A stretch of 64,000 bases of DNA, taken from Ardenticatenaceae bacterium. GTDB taxonomy: Bacteria > Chloroflexota > Anaerolineae > Promineifilales > Promineifilaceae. Position 1 is the stretch's first letter. Every line of letters starts with the position of its first letter. Below, in pieces: positions 42,350 to 51,232 of this stretch. The notes under the pieces are model-generated. The model ran no database searches. It was given only the letters and a program-made list of their open reading frames with translations, and had not been told where the DNA came from. The translations under genes and the position numbers were made by a program. The DNA is taken from NCBI GenBank assembly GCA_020634435.1, contig JACKBS010000015.1:179415-243414 (forward strand), given 5' to 3'.

Positions 42350-44833
42350 ATGAAACAATTGCGTGTATTTGTGCTCTTGCTGGCCAGTCTTGTTTTGCTG
42401 GCCACCGCCTGCCAACAGGCAGACCCTACCCCCACCCCACGCGTCAGCAACAACGATGATGGAGAAGCCACGGCCGAAATCGTGGAAGTTACCGTCGTCG
42501 TCACCGCCACGCCGGATGCTGAGGCGCCCACCGAAGCAACACCAACGCCCACGCCCGCGTCTATAGAAGAACCTTCTGTGGATTTGAGCAACCTGCCTGG
42601 CCCGCTGGCCCCTATCACCAATGATGAAGGTGGCCCCGTGGGCATCACGGGTGAGGTCGCCTACACCAATCCCTTCTTCACCGCGGGTGTAGCCGCACCG
42701 ATGGTGATCCTGGAAGATCAAGCCGGGTTTATCGATCGCGATGAAGGCTATGTGATGCCCGTTGAGTCACAAACCCTGGGCCAGATCACCAGCGATTTTT
42801 TCACCTCACCGTTTAGTTACTCCATCGCTCTCCCCATCGAACCCAAGGGGGCTTTCCGTGATGTGGACAACGACGGCGAAACAGACACTGGCGTGCAGGT
42901 TTTTGCCATCGCCTATTGGAACAATACGTTTGGCGATCCTTTCCTGGAAGAGCGGGACCTGGGCGGTGGCGGGTGGTCTACGGCCTACGCCTCCACGATC
43001 ACTAGCGAAGTGCCAGATTTGGAGCGGGAAATTGTAGGCGGCGACTTCCTGGTTTATGCGCGGGATGGCCAGCAAGGCTTCCCCAGCGGCTTTGGCGAGG
43101 ATGGCCTGCTCTTTACTGAGGATGATCCCATCGTGACCCTGCCGCAAGGCTACACGATTGTGAACATGGACAGCGATCCGTTCACGTTTGACCGTTCACG
43201 CAATCCGGTGATTGATCTTATTGAGCCAGACAGCGCGGCGCTGGTAGATTATTCTGAACTGAGCTACACCGATGCGTTTGATGCGCTGGTGGACCAGTTG
43301 AAGAATGAGTACGCCTTTACCGAATACAAGGGCATTGATTGGGAAGCGCTGCGTGACGAGTTCCATCCTCGTTTTGAAGAGGCCGATGCCAATAACGATG
43401 AGCTGGAATACCGGCGGGCACTGCGCGACTTCTCCTGGCAAATTCCCGATGGGCACATTTCTGGCCCGTTTGTGAGCGAGGATTTCCGGGCGGCGGCGAT
43501 TGGTGGTATTGGCATGGCAATTCGTGAACTGAGCGACGGCCGTATTCTCATCAATTACCTGCTCGAAGATGGCCCAGCGACTGAAGCCGGTATTGAACTG
43601 CGCGCGGAAGTGCTGGCCATGAATGGTCAGCCTATTGGGGAATATATTGACAATACTGTCAGCTATTTTGCGCCGTACAGCACGGCCCACACGCAGCGAC
43701 TGGACCAGCTGCTGTTTGCCACGCGGTTCCCTATCGGCACGGACGTAGAGATTACTTACCAAAATCCCGGCGGATCGCCCCAAACGGTGACGTTAACGGC
43801 CGTTGGCGAAGTAGACAGCTTCAACTTCTGGCTGGAAGATGAAACCCGCGATGGCTTCGAGCTGCCGTTGGATTATAAATATCTGGCCGATGAAAACGTG
43901 GGCTATGTGCAAATTTACAGCTTTTTGGACAACGACCTGCTGACCATTCAGCTGTGGGAGCGCATGATCCAGAACATGAATGAAAACAACGTTCCGGCGA
44001 TCATCATCGACATGCGCAAAAATGGCGGCGGCAGCGGCTTTTTGGCTGATCAGATGGCGGCTTACTTCTTCAACGAGCCGCTGGTGACCGGCACCACCAG
44101 TTACTATGACAAGGAGCGCGGCGAGTTCTACACCGATCCCGATGCCGACGCTACATTCATCCTGGCACCGGAAGAGTTCCGCTACGACGGCGACATTGTG
44201 GTGCTGGTGGGGCCAGACTGCGCCTCGGCTTGTGAGTTTTTCAGCTTCGATCTGACGCTGGACGATCGGGCTACCGTGGTGGGCATGTACCCCACGGCCG
44301 GTTTGGGCGGCAGCGTGGATGATGTGGCTATGCCCGCCGACGAGACGTTCCGCTTTACTCAGGGCCGCGCGGTTGACCCCGACGGCAACATTCATATCGA
44401 AGGCATCGGCGTGGTACCTGACATTGTGGTGCCGGTAACGGAGGAAACGCTGTTTAGCATTGGCGATCCGGTGTTGGAAGCAGCACTGGCGTTTTTGAAT
44501 GGTGAAAGCACGGCCAATCTGACAGATGGTGGGGAAATGGTGTTGGGCGATTCGGTAACGGCCGTTCTCAACCCTGGCGAACGCACCCGCTACACCGTCA
44601 CCCTGCTCAGCGGCGAAGTAGCCGGACTGCTGCTGGAAAGCAGCAGCGATCAGCCATTCATCATGACAGTTTACGATGAAGAAGGCGAACTGCTGGCCGT
44701 AAGTAATTCAGATATCTTTACTGGTTTTAATGGCGTAGACTTTGGCATCGATGTGGTCATCATTTTGGAAGTTTCTACAGAAGATGATGCCGCTGGTGGC
44801 GAGTATACGTTGACGATTGAGGACCAAGGGTAA
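42350..44833 (+). CDS. Secreted lipoprotein S41-type peptidase
   Basis: An 827-residue lipoprotein: lipobox ATAC (Cys-21), acidic Pro/Thr linker, a PDZ-like region (about 385-450) and an S41 core with IIIDMRKNGGGSG near residue 555 and GPDCASACEFFSFDL near 623. The Ser matches the catalytic Ser of C-terminal processing peptidases. The usual TFGKG lysine position reads PTAGLGGS, so the Ser-Lys dyad is not present and a tricorn-like arrangement is more likely. A C-terminal PPC-like beta domain (about 735-825) follows. It lies 64 bases after the other lipoprotein peptidase gene. Confidence 0.8.
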   Translation: MKQLRVFVLLLASLVLLATACQQADPTPTPRVSNNDDGEATAEIVEVTVVVTATPDAEAPTEATPTPTPASIEEPSVDLSNLPGPLAPITNDEGGPVGITGEVAYTNPFFTAGVAAPMVILEDQAGFIDRDEGYVMPVESQTLGQITSDFFTSPFSYSIALPIEPKGAFRDVDNDGETDTGVQVFAIAYWNNTFGDPFLEERDLGGGGWSTAYASTITSEVPDLEREIVGGDFLVYARDGQQGFPSGFGEDGLLFTEDDPIVTLPQGYTIVNMDSDPFTFDRSRNPVIDLIEPDSAALVDYSELSYTDAFDALVDQLKNEYAFTEYKGIDWEALRDEFHPRFEEADANNDELEYRRALRDFSWQIPDGHISGPFVSEDFRAAAIGGIGMAIRELSDGRILINYLLEDGPATEAGIELRAEVLAMNGQPIGEYIDNTVSYFAPYSTAHTQRLDQLLFATRFPIGTDVEITYQNPGGSPQTVTLTAVGEVDSFNFWLEDETRDGFELPLDYKYLADENVGYVQIYSFLDNDLLTIQLWERMIQNMNENNVPAIIIDMRKNGGGSGFLADQMAAYFFNEPLVTGTTSYYDKERGEFYTDPDADATFILAPEEFRYDGDIVVLVGPDCASACEFFSFDLTLDDRATVVGMYPTAGLGGSVDDVAMPADETFRFTQGRAVDPDGNIHIEGIGVVPDIVVPVTEETLFSIGDPVLEAALAFLNGESTANLTDGGEMVLGDSVTAVLNPGERTRYTVTLLSGEVAGLLLESSSDQPFIMTVYDEEGELLAVSNSDIFTGFNGVDFGIDVVIILEVSTEDDAAGGEYTLTIEDQG

Positions 44834-44901
44834 TCAGTAACCCGTTATCGGTGAACGGTAATCAGAAAAAACGGATTACCGTTCACCGTTTACCGATAAC
44901 C
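44832..44901. repeat. Intergenic repeat array, CGGTAA family
   Basis: AATCAGTAACCCGTTATCGG and TGAACGGTAATCAG are followed by the inverse ACGGATTACCGTTCACCG and TTTACCGATAACC. It starts at the stop codon of the peptidase and ends at the start of the methyltransferase gene. Confidence 0.8.
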
Positions 44902-44903
44902 AA

Positions 44904-45545
44904 ATGACAACTGACACCATCACCCCACAAACCGCGCAGCACTTTTATGATTGGTTGGGCGCTAAACATGATTGGGGCAGCAGCTTTGAGCGTGAGGCGA
45001 AAAACCAGGCTCTCGATCTGCTGGATGTGGGGTCAGCGCAACGACTGCTGAACGTGGGCGTAGGCACCGGTAAAGAGCAGCGTGTCATTCAAAAACGCTT
45101 ACCGCCCGGTGGGCTGTCCTTCGGTATCGATCTCTCCCCCACGATGCTCAACCTTACCCAGCAGCGCGTACCGCAAACGCAGCTGTGCCGGGCATCCGCC
45201 GAGCACCTCCCCTTTACCACGGGCAGCTTTAACTGTTTGTTGTGTACCTACGTGCTGGATTTGTTGGGAACGGCCGTACTCCCCCAAGTCCTTTCTGAAT
45301 TCCACCGCGTGTTGCAACCAGGCGGCAAACTCGTCCTCGTTTCCCTCACCGAAGGCACCGACGTGCCAAGCAAGCTCATCATCGGCTTGTGGAAGGCAGC
45401 CTACAAAGTGCATCCCCTCACCTGCGGTGGCTGTCGGCCACTGCAACTGCAAACGCTGGTGCAGCAAGCGGGATTTTCCATTTTGCAACGGGAAGTCATT
45501 GTACAGCTTGGCATGCCCAGTGAGGTTGTCCTGGCGGAGCGGTAA
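44904..45545 (+). CDS. Class I SAM-dependent methyltransferase (Methyltransf_11)
   Basis: A 213-residue protein. Motif I LLNVGVGTGKE is near residue 48, the acidic residue is in FGIDLSPTML near 72, and motif II-like SFNCLLCTYVLDLLG is near 109. The fold is UbiE/COQ5-like. The substrate may be a quinone, lipid or small metabolite. It stands alone between two CGGTAA-type repeat arrays, the second of which overlaps its stop codon. Confidence 0.8.
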   Translation: MTTDTITPQTAQHFYDWLGAKHDWGSSFEREAKNQALDLLDVGSAQRLLNVGVGTGKEQRVIQKRLPPGGLSFGIDLSPTMLNLTQQRVPQTQLCRASAEHLPFTTGSFNCLLCTYVLDLLGTAVLPQVLSEFHRVLQPGGKLVLVSLTEGTDVPSKLIIGLWKAAYKVHPLTCGGCRPLQLQTLVQQAGFSILQREVIVQLGMPSEVVLAER

Positions 45546-45602
45546 TCGGTAGTCGATTCTGCTGCTATTCACGGATTACCGAATACCGTTTACCGATAAC
45601 CG
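45541..45602. repeat. Intergenic repeat array, CGGTAA family
   Basis: GGTAATCGGTAGTCGATTC, then CACGGATTACCGAATACCG and TTTACCGATAACCG. It separates the convergent methyltransferase and CorA genes and could serve both as a transcript end. Confidence 0.75.
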
Positions 45603-45604
45603 TC

Positions 45605-46522
45605 TCAAAGCCAGCGACGGCGATGCAAATACCAGACTACCCACACCGTTAACGCAATCCCCACCATAACAATGAGATAAAAGGGCAGCGGGTGATCCTC
45701 GTAAGGCAGGGTCACATTCATACCAAAAATGGTGGAGAGAATGGTCAGCGGCACGGTGAGGATGGTAATGAGCGTTAGCAAGCGCACCACGCCATCAATG
45801 TGGTGCGACGCCAGCGTGTCGATGGTGTCGGAAAGACCGCTGATGACCTCCACATGCTCGTTGAGCACCCCCAGCAGGCGCGTCAGGTGATCGCTCAGAT
45901 CATCCCAATACAAATCCAGCTGGCTCTGAATAAAGGACCAATCCCCCTTCTCCAACTCGCGCACCACGTCCAGCTGCGGCCGTAAAATATGGCGAATGGC
46001 AATCACGCCCCGGCGGGCCACAGCCATTTCGTACAGCATATGCTCGGTATCGGCCTTGAACAGGCTCAGCTCGATGTGCCGAATCTGCTGGTTCACCTTA
46101 TTCAGGATGGGATCGCAGTAGTCGATGAGCGTTTTGATGATTTCATACAGCAGTGGACTGGCCCCGCTACCCATCAAGCGACCGCGCTCCGCGTCATCGG
46201 TTTGGGCGCTAGCAAACAGCCTGTTCAGCGGCTTGATGTTCCCCGCATGGACCGTCACCATGACCCCTTTGGCGACAAAAATGTCCACTTCGCTGGGGTA
46301 GCAAATGCGCTCATCGCCATCCCAGCGCGGCAGTTGGGCCACCAAGAAGATGTAGCCATCGGTGGCGTCCAGCTTGGGGAATTCCAGCTCGGTCAGGCAG
46401 TCGCCCAAGTGCAGGGGGTGGAAGTTGGGATACCGTTTACTGAGGGCTTGCATGTCCTCATCGGTCGGGTGAATAATGTTGGTCCAGGTGACACGGCCGT
46501 ATTGCAAAATTTCAGTGCTCAT
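45605..46522 (-). CDS. CorA-type magnesium/divalent metal transporter
   Basis: A 305-residue protein: a large N-terminal cytosolic domain, a long helix, then two C-terminal helices. The pore signature is IFGMNVTLP near residue 270, with GMN at the end of TM1. The family works as a pentamer importing Mg2+ or other divalent ions. The external loop following GMN is YEDHPLPF, a variant of the usual MPE loop. The N-terminal start is clear and the gene stands alone. Confidence 0.9.
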   Translation of the reverse strand: MSTEILQYGRVTWTNIIHPTDEDMQALSKRYPNFHPLHLGDCLTELEFPKLDATDGYIFLVAQLPRWDGDERICYPSEVDIFVAKGVMVTVHAGNIKPLNRLFASAQTDDAERGRLMGSGASPLLYEIIKTLIDYCDPILNKVNQQIRHIELSLFKADTEHMLYEMAVARRGVIAIRHILRPQLDVVRELEKGDWSFIQSQLDLYWDDLSDHLTRLLGVLNEHVEVISGLSDTIDTLASHHIDGVVRLLTLITILTVPLTILSTIFGMNVTLPYEDHPLPFYLIVMVGIALTVWVVWYLHRRRWL

Positions 46523-46580
46523 GAGGGGATAGTTTAAGGGGATTTACGGCCGTTGTCCATCACTTTCGCCGGGAATGGAC

Positions 46581-46613
46581 AGTGAGTAAGTGAGAAGTGA
46601 AAAGTAAAAAGTG
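46581..46613. repeat. Intergenic repeat, AGTGAAAAGT family
   Basis: AGTGAGTAAGTGAGAAGTG and AAAAGTAAAAAGTGGG, a half-array without its inverted arm. It marks the border of the insertion-sequence graveyard. Confidence 0.6.
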
Positions 46614-46668
46614 GGTCATTTTTACTCTAGCCTCTCGCTGCGTTCAACATGGCAAACACCATCACTTA

Positions 46669-46957
46669 CTAGCGATCCAGCCACAATTCAGCCGGTGTTT
46701 CGATGCAAGTTCCCGTATTTGGGTCCAAGTAGGTCTGATAGAATGTTTCCACATCCATTTCCGTTGCTTCTTCTAACGATTTGTAATATTGTTCACCAAA
46801 CGTCCCTAATCCTCTGGTTCCGTTAAACGCTTCCACAAATGACAAATCTAACTCTGATGACCAGACCACAACCGACCCATTACTAGATTGAAAGCAGCCT
46901 ACTACATACTCATCTATGAAGTTGGCACTGGTACCATATCTAACAAACGTGAGTACG
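46669..46957 (-). pseudogene. C-terminal remnant of a gene cut by insertion sequences
   Basis: Read on the minus strand, the frame is open from the IS edge (about 46957) to TAG at 46669-46671. It encodes roughly 95 residues with normal composition (for example RYGTSANFIDEYVVGC, GLGTFGEQYYKSLEEA). No start codon with a ribosome site is present, so the 5' part was lost when the IS cluster arrived. A family could not be named. No matching N-terminal part was seen on the far side near 50300. Confidence 0.6.
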
Positions 46958-46959
46958 GG

Positions 46960-47399
46960 TTAAGCAACCAGGCAGGCGATGGTCTCTCGACCCAACGATG
47001 GCTTCTTTGGCTGCCTGGCATAAGCAATCAAGCCACAAATCAGATTAACCATGAAGTTAGCCACACTGCGATGGCGTGTATGCTCAATCTGAGAAATGTT
47101 TTTCAATTGGTCGTTCACACATTCCACAATGGCTCGTTTCCGCAATAGAAGCTTATCGCTAAATATCATGGGCAGGCGATTCTTGGCGTTGGCTTTCAAC
47201 TGGGTCACTAATTGCACACCAAACAGCTCTAGCAAGGAGGCGTGCAAATCTTTGGAGATGTAGCCTTTGTCACCATAGATTTTGCCGAACAACTGCTGCA
47301 CCAGTTTCGGCACCGGTTTCCGGTCATCGACGTTTCCTGGCGTTAAGAGAACATTGAGCAACTCGCCTCGGTCGTTGATGGTCAGATGCAGTTTGAATT
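46960..47399 (-). pseudogene. IS982-family transposase, C-terminal fragment
   Basis: About 145 residues match the second half of IS982 transposases: FKLHLTINDRGELL, TPGNVDDRKPVPKL, FGKIYGDKGYIS and the very typical VNDQLKNISQIEHTRHRS with its Glu/Asn/Asp region. The N-terminal half is missing and the frame is fused directly to an ISAs1-type transposase (junction near 47400), giving a chimeric open frame of 303 residues. Confidence 0.8.
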
Positions 47400-48469
47400 T
47401 AAAATGCCGTAATGCATAAGCCAAATTGGCAAAACCCAGCTTTTGCGCCAAGCCGACAATAAAATTGTTTAAAACGGCAACCGCCTCAGCTTGTGTAGCA
47501 CTCTTCATTTTCGTGGCATCTTCATTCAAAGTCACATCACGTCGATAATGTAACCCATTTTCTATGCACCAATGAGCACGGGCCAGAGCAAGCAACTGCT
47601 GCGCCACAGTTGGCTCAGGCCCCAAACTAGATATCCCATAAGCTGTTTCTAGAGACGTAAGGCCAGTTGCTATGTGCGTCACTTTTCTCTCCAACCTGAA
47701 CACCAACTTGGCATTGGGCCAATTCAAGAACTCTGTTTCGTCGTAGATAACTCGTATCCGTCTTTGCTCAATGCGGCCATGTCCTTTGTCAAGCGAGGTG
47801 GCTTCATGGTACTCAAGCGCGGGAATGTGCCATCCTTTGGCTTTGCGCGGTGGTTGAAAAAACTGCTGCACATCCGCTAAAAGGGTCGGCTGATTATCTT
47901 TGACAAACCAGAGGTAGTCACCCCTTGTGCCGTGACTTGCACAGACAATTTTCGTTGAGTGAACATCGCATCCCCAGAGACAACTTTTTCTTTTAGATTG
48001 AGTTTTGCCAATAAGCGCGGTGCCGCTGTTATTTCATTCTCTTTGGATGCGACTTCAAGTTGGTCTTGGCGACGCCTCCCTCTGGCAGATAGGCTGAGAG
48101 CAAATGGACCCCTGTTTTTTCTCCTTTGACAATGGTCCCGCGCATCGTTTTCCCATCCAGCACCATTTGCTCACTGGCATCGCCGCCATACCTATCATGC
48201 AGATAGTGCCCCACCACCTTTTGCAATTCTTGGGCGATGATGGTTTCAGAGAGTGTCCGTCTGATGGTGTTGAGTGAGGGCACCTGGGCGTGTTTGAGGT
48301 TAAACAAGGTCACAAATTGCTCTTTTCTTAGCTTCAGCCAATCGGCTATGCTTGATGGCTTGGTTTCTCCCGCTAACTTTGCCAGGAGTATCATGGCTAG
48401 CAGACAGGGTAGTTTGTATCGGATACCTTGTGCCTTTCGCTGGTCGTTCACAGCTTCAAACTGTGTCAT
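47400..48469 (-). pseudogene. ISAs1-family transposase remnant with frameshifts
   Basis: The N-terminal part (48029-48469) has the ISAs1 features KLPCLLAMILLAKLAGE and VLDGKTMRGT. A frameshift near 48065-48075 leads to stop TAA at 48029-48031. The continuing text (NEITAAPRLLAKLNL, SGDAMFTQRKL) is in another frame, and a second missing base near 47922 returns it to the frame of HWCIENGLHYRRDVTLNEDA. Its own C-terminal end is replaced by the IS982 piece. It cannot make a working transposase. Confidence 0.8.
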
Positions 48470-48505
48470 GAGTTCCTGGATGTCAAATGATGGATATGTA
48501 CTATC

Positions 48506-49392
48506 TAACCAATGGTGCTAGTTTGAGCTGAGCACCGGATTCTCCTATTCTGAGGGTGACAAACCTAAACCAGAAAGGAGAATCCAATGCCTACCGAAGA
48601 TTTTATCATTGAATTGTTCTGCCAGGTGGATGACGCCATGCTTAATGCGACCAAACATTCTCAAGCAACGCTTTTCCCCAGTGAAGTGGTCACCCTCGCC
48701 TTGCTCTTTGCCCTCAAGGGGTGTGGCAATCGGGCTTTCTATCGCTGGCTGGAAAACAACTGGCTTCATTTCTTTCCCAGTTTGCCGCATCGGACCCGCC
48801 TGTTTCGTTTGTTTAACACCCATCGATCCTGGGTGGAGCACTTCATGGCTGACCCCAGCTTGATTGGTGTCATTGATAGTTACGGTATCGAGCTGATTCA
48901 TCCTCGCCGCGAAGGACGTAGCCCGAAGCAGATTGGCAAGAAAGGCCTCTCTAACCAGCGGTGGATCGTCGGTGGGAAGCTGTGTTTGTTGTTGAATCAT
49001 CTCGGCCTGGTTGTTGGTTGGGATGTGGACACAGCCAACGTTTACGTCGGCAGCGCTTTTCAACACTTAGTCGAGGCAGTTGCCGAAGAAATGCTGGTCT
49101 TTGCCGACCCGCATTTTGTCAAATCGGGCTGGAACCCACCCAATTTGAAAATATGTGCCAAGGGCACCTGGAATGACCGCATGATGATTGAATCGGTCTT
49201 GTCGATGTTGACGGTTGTGTGCCATTTCAAGAAAGTGGGGCATCGTGTCTGGGACTATTTCAAAAGCCGGGTAGGGTACACGATGGCCTTGTTCAATATT
49301 TTGGTCCAGTGGCATGGTTTACAGCCTGCCGATGATGGATTTGTTCATTTGTCAATTGCTGAGTTCAGTTTATGAACTAGCACCAAAGGTTA
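48506..49392. mobile_element. Insertion sequence of about 890 bases with imperfect inverted ends
   Basis: TAACCAATGGTGCTAGTT at 48506-48523 is inverted at 49375-49392 (AACTAGCACCAAAGGTTA) with two mismatches; the innermost 11 bases are perfect. One intact transposase gene lies between. The similarity may reach a few bases further out. A target duplication could not be fixed. Confidence 0.7.
48587..49375 (+). CDS. DDE transposase of the 48506-49392 element
   Basis: An intact 262-residue transposase with VIDSYGIELIHPRREGRS near residue 94 (first Asp), VFADPHFVKSGW near 172 (second Asp) and NDRMMIESVLSMLTVVCHFKK near 194 (Glu). The layout belongs to the IS4/IS5/IS982-type DDE superfamily; the exact family was not resolved. 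AGAAAGGAGAATCC provides a good ribosome site before ATG 48587. It is the only undamaged element in the 46.9-50.3 kb cluster and could be the most recent arrival. Confidence 0.75.
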   Translation: MPTEDFIIELFCQVDDAMLNATKHSQATLFPSEVVTLALLFALKGCGNRAFYRWLENNWLHFFPSLPHRTRLFRLFNTHRSWVEHFMADPSLIGVIDSYGIELIHPRREGRSPKQIGKKGLSNQRWIVGGKLCLLLNHLGLVVGWDVDTANVYVGSAFQHLVEAVAEEMLVFADPHFVKSGWNPPNLKICAKGTWNDRMMIESVLSMLTVVCHFKKVGHRVWDYFKSRVGYTMALFNILVQWHGLQPADDGFVHLSIAEFSL

Positions 49393-49432
49393 TCTAGTCC
49401 GGCTAATGTAATATTGTGCATGAGAATCTCTT

Positions 49433-50298
49433 TTGTGTTGTGGTTTGTTTGGTCACTACCACTTCAACAATTTGAGATTCTTTTTTCGACTTTGGAAAAA
49501 CCCTGCATTTATCACGACCGCCCGGCGCGGCTACGAATGTCAGATTGATTTGTACAAAGTGTTTAACTACATTCTCTACCGTTATCACACTGGCTGTCAG
49601 TGGCAATCGCTACCGATTCAGCCTGATGCCCAAGACCCGTCTCGCAGAGAAATCAGCCCTGATGCGGTGGCTTACCACCATCGTAAATGGAGTCGAGATG
49701 GCAGTTACGAACGTATTTGGCAAGGTAGCATCAGGACGATTATCGATGACCTGGATTTATCGGTGCTCAACCAGGATGGCAGTCATGCAATCGCCTAGAA
49801 GGGAGGCGAATCGGTTGCCTACCAGCGGCGCAAGCGAGCTAATACGACCAACATCCTGCCCTTTACCGAGCGCAATGGTTACATTGTGGCCTCGACAGAG
49901 TTGGTAGCGGGCAACCATAATGACGCTTGAATCTAAAAGAGCATTTGCAAACGGCTATCAAGCAAATGAAACAAATCGGGTTGAAGGTGGCTGGTGCGTA
50001 TTTCAATGCTGACCCTGGATTTGACACTAAAGCTGCGCGCAAGACCTGCTTCAATCATGACATCGTTCCTAACATCAAGGAAAACAAGCGCAATCGCAAG
50101 AAAACGAAGCGTGGTCCGAAACGATTGTTTGATGAAACCGTATACAAAGACCGCTTTGCCAGCGAACGCAGCTTTGCCTGGATTGATAAATTCCGAGGCT
50201 TGTTGGTAAGATTCGATAGAGAGGATGCCAATTTTCTGGGTGGTCACCACATAGCCTTCGCGATGATTAATCTGCGCCATGTGTTGGCACCGCTCTAA
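49433..50298 (+). pseudogene. IS5-like transposase, broken by a stop and a frameshift
   Basis: Segment 1 (from 49433) has a typical IS5 N-terminus (YHTGCQWQSLP) and ends at TAG 49796-49798 in LNQDGSHAIA. The same frame continues as KGGESVAYQRRKRANTTN to TGA near 49930. Restoring one base there joins segment 3 (NLKEHLQTAIKQMKQIG, YFNADPGFDT, ERSFAWIDKFRGLLVRFD), which ends at 50298. The three catalytic acids are present in pieces, so it is a decayed copy and not a gene. Confidence 0.8.
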
Positions 50299-50472
50299 TA
50301 AGTTTCATTTAGTTCACTGATAAATCAGGATATCGGTATGATACCATTGATGTTAGGGCATGCCGTGAATTTGCAACGATCTACTTTTTGCATCACGATG
50401 CCCGGTTGTAAGCAAGCAAAAAATTGAGCACCTCAAAATCGAGTAGCGCACAGCAAGTCAATCCAGGAGAGC

Positions 50473-51087
50473 ATGTGTATGTATTGCCAAGAAACCTTTG
50501 CCCAACAGCAGATTCCGGCGGATTTTTACTGGTTCAATGAACCTAAAAAAGTTGAATTTGATCACGGTTTGGTTATGGTGACCAAAGCTAACAGCGATTT
50601 CTGGCAGGGAACCCACTATGGTTTTCGCCGCGACGATGGGCACTGCTTGCTCACTCGGCTAGAAGGGGATTTTGCGCTTACCACGCAGGTGAGCTTTACG
50701 CCGCAAACGCGCTACGATCAATGTGGCCTTATCGTTCGCTTGGATGCGGAGAATTGGCTCAAGCTGTCTACCGAATACGACGATGAGACGAAGAGCCGGT
50801 TGGGGTCTGTCGTGACCAATCTGGGGTTCTCGGATTGGGCCACGCAGGATATTGACCCGGCCATTCGCACCATTGCCTACCGCATTCGCAAGCGGGGGCA
50901 AGATTTTTTGCTGGAGAACTCGTTTGATGGGCAGCAATGGCGGCAAATGCGAATTACTCACCTGCATCGGCCGTTTTCTACTATTGAGGCAGGACTGTAT
51001 GCTTGTTCTCCGCTGGGTGAAGATTTTCGCTGTCGCTTTCACTGGCTGACGATTGCCGATAATGATTGGCTGAACGAGGAAGCTTAG
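50473..51087 (+). CDS. DUF1349 (YesU-like) beta-sandwich protein
   Basis: A 204-residue cytosolic protein of the concanavalin-like DUF1349 family. Recognisable blocks are DFWQGTHYGFRRDDGH near residue 42, YDQCGLIVRLDAENWLKLSTEYDD near 82 and SFDGQQWRQMRI near 157. Members are linked to carbohydrate use and have no proven enzyme activity. GGAGAG stands just before ATG 50473. It is the first intact native gene after the IS graveyard. Confidence 0.8.
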   Translation: MCMYCQETFAQQQIPADFYWFNEPKKVEFDHGLVMVTKANSDFWQGTHYGFRRDDGHCLLTRLEGDFALTTQVSFTPQTRYDQCGLIVRLDAENWLKLSTEYDDETKSRLGSVVTNLGFSDWATQDIDPAIRTIAYRIRKRGQDFLLENSFDGQQWRQMRITHLHRPFSTIEAGLYACSPLGEDFRCRFHWLTIADNDWLNEEA

Positions 51088-51232
51088 TGCCTTACGCACA
51101 GCGACGTTCGATTGATGAATCCGTGATAAAATTGTTGGGAACCAGATTTTGTGGGTAATTTATTCACCTGAGTCGCCTCTCTAGGTTGTTGCTTCATTGC
51201 CCTTCTGCACTAGCCACGTTGAGTATTTGCCA

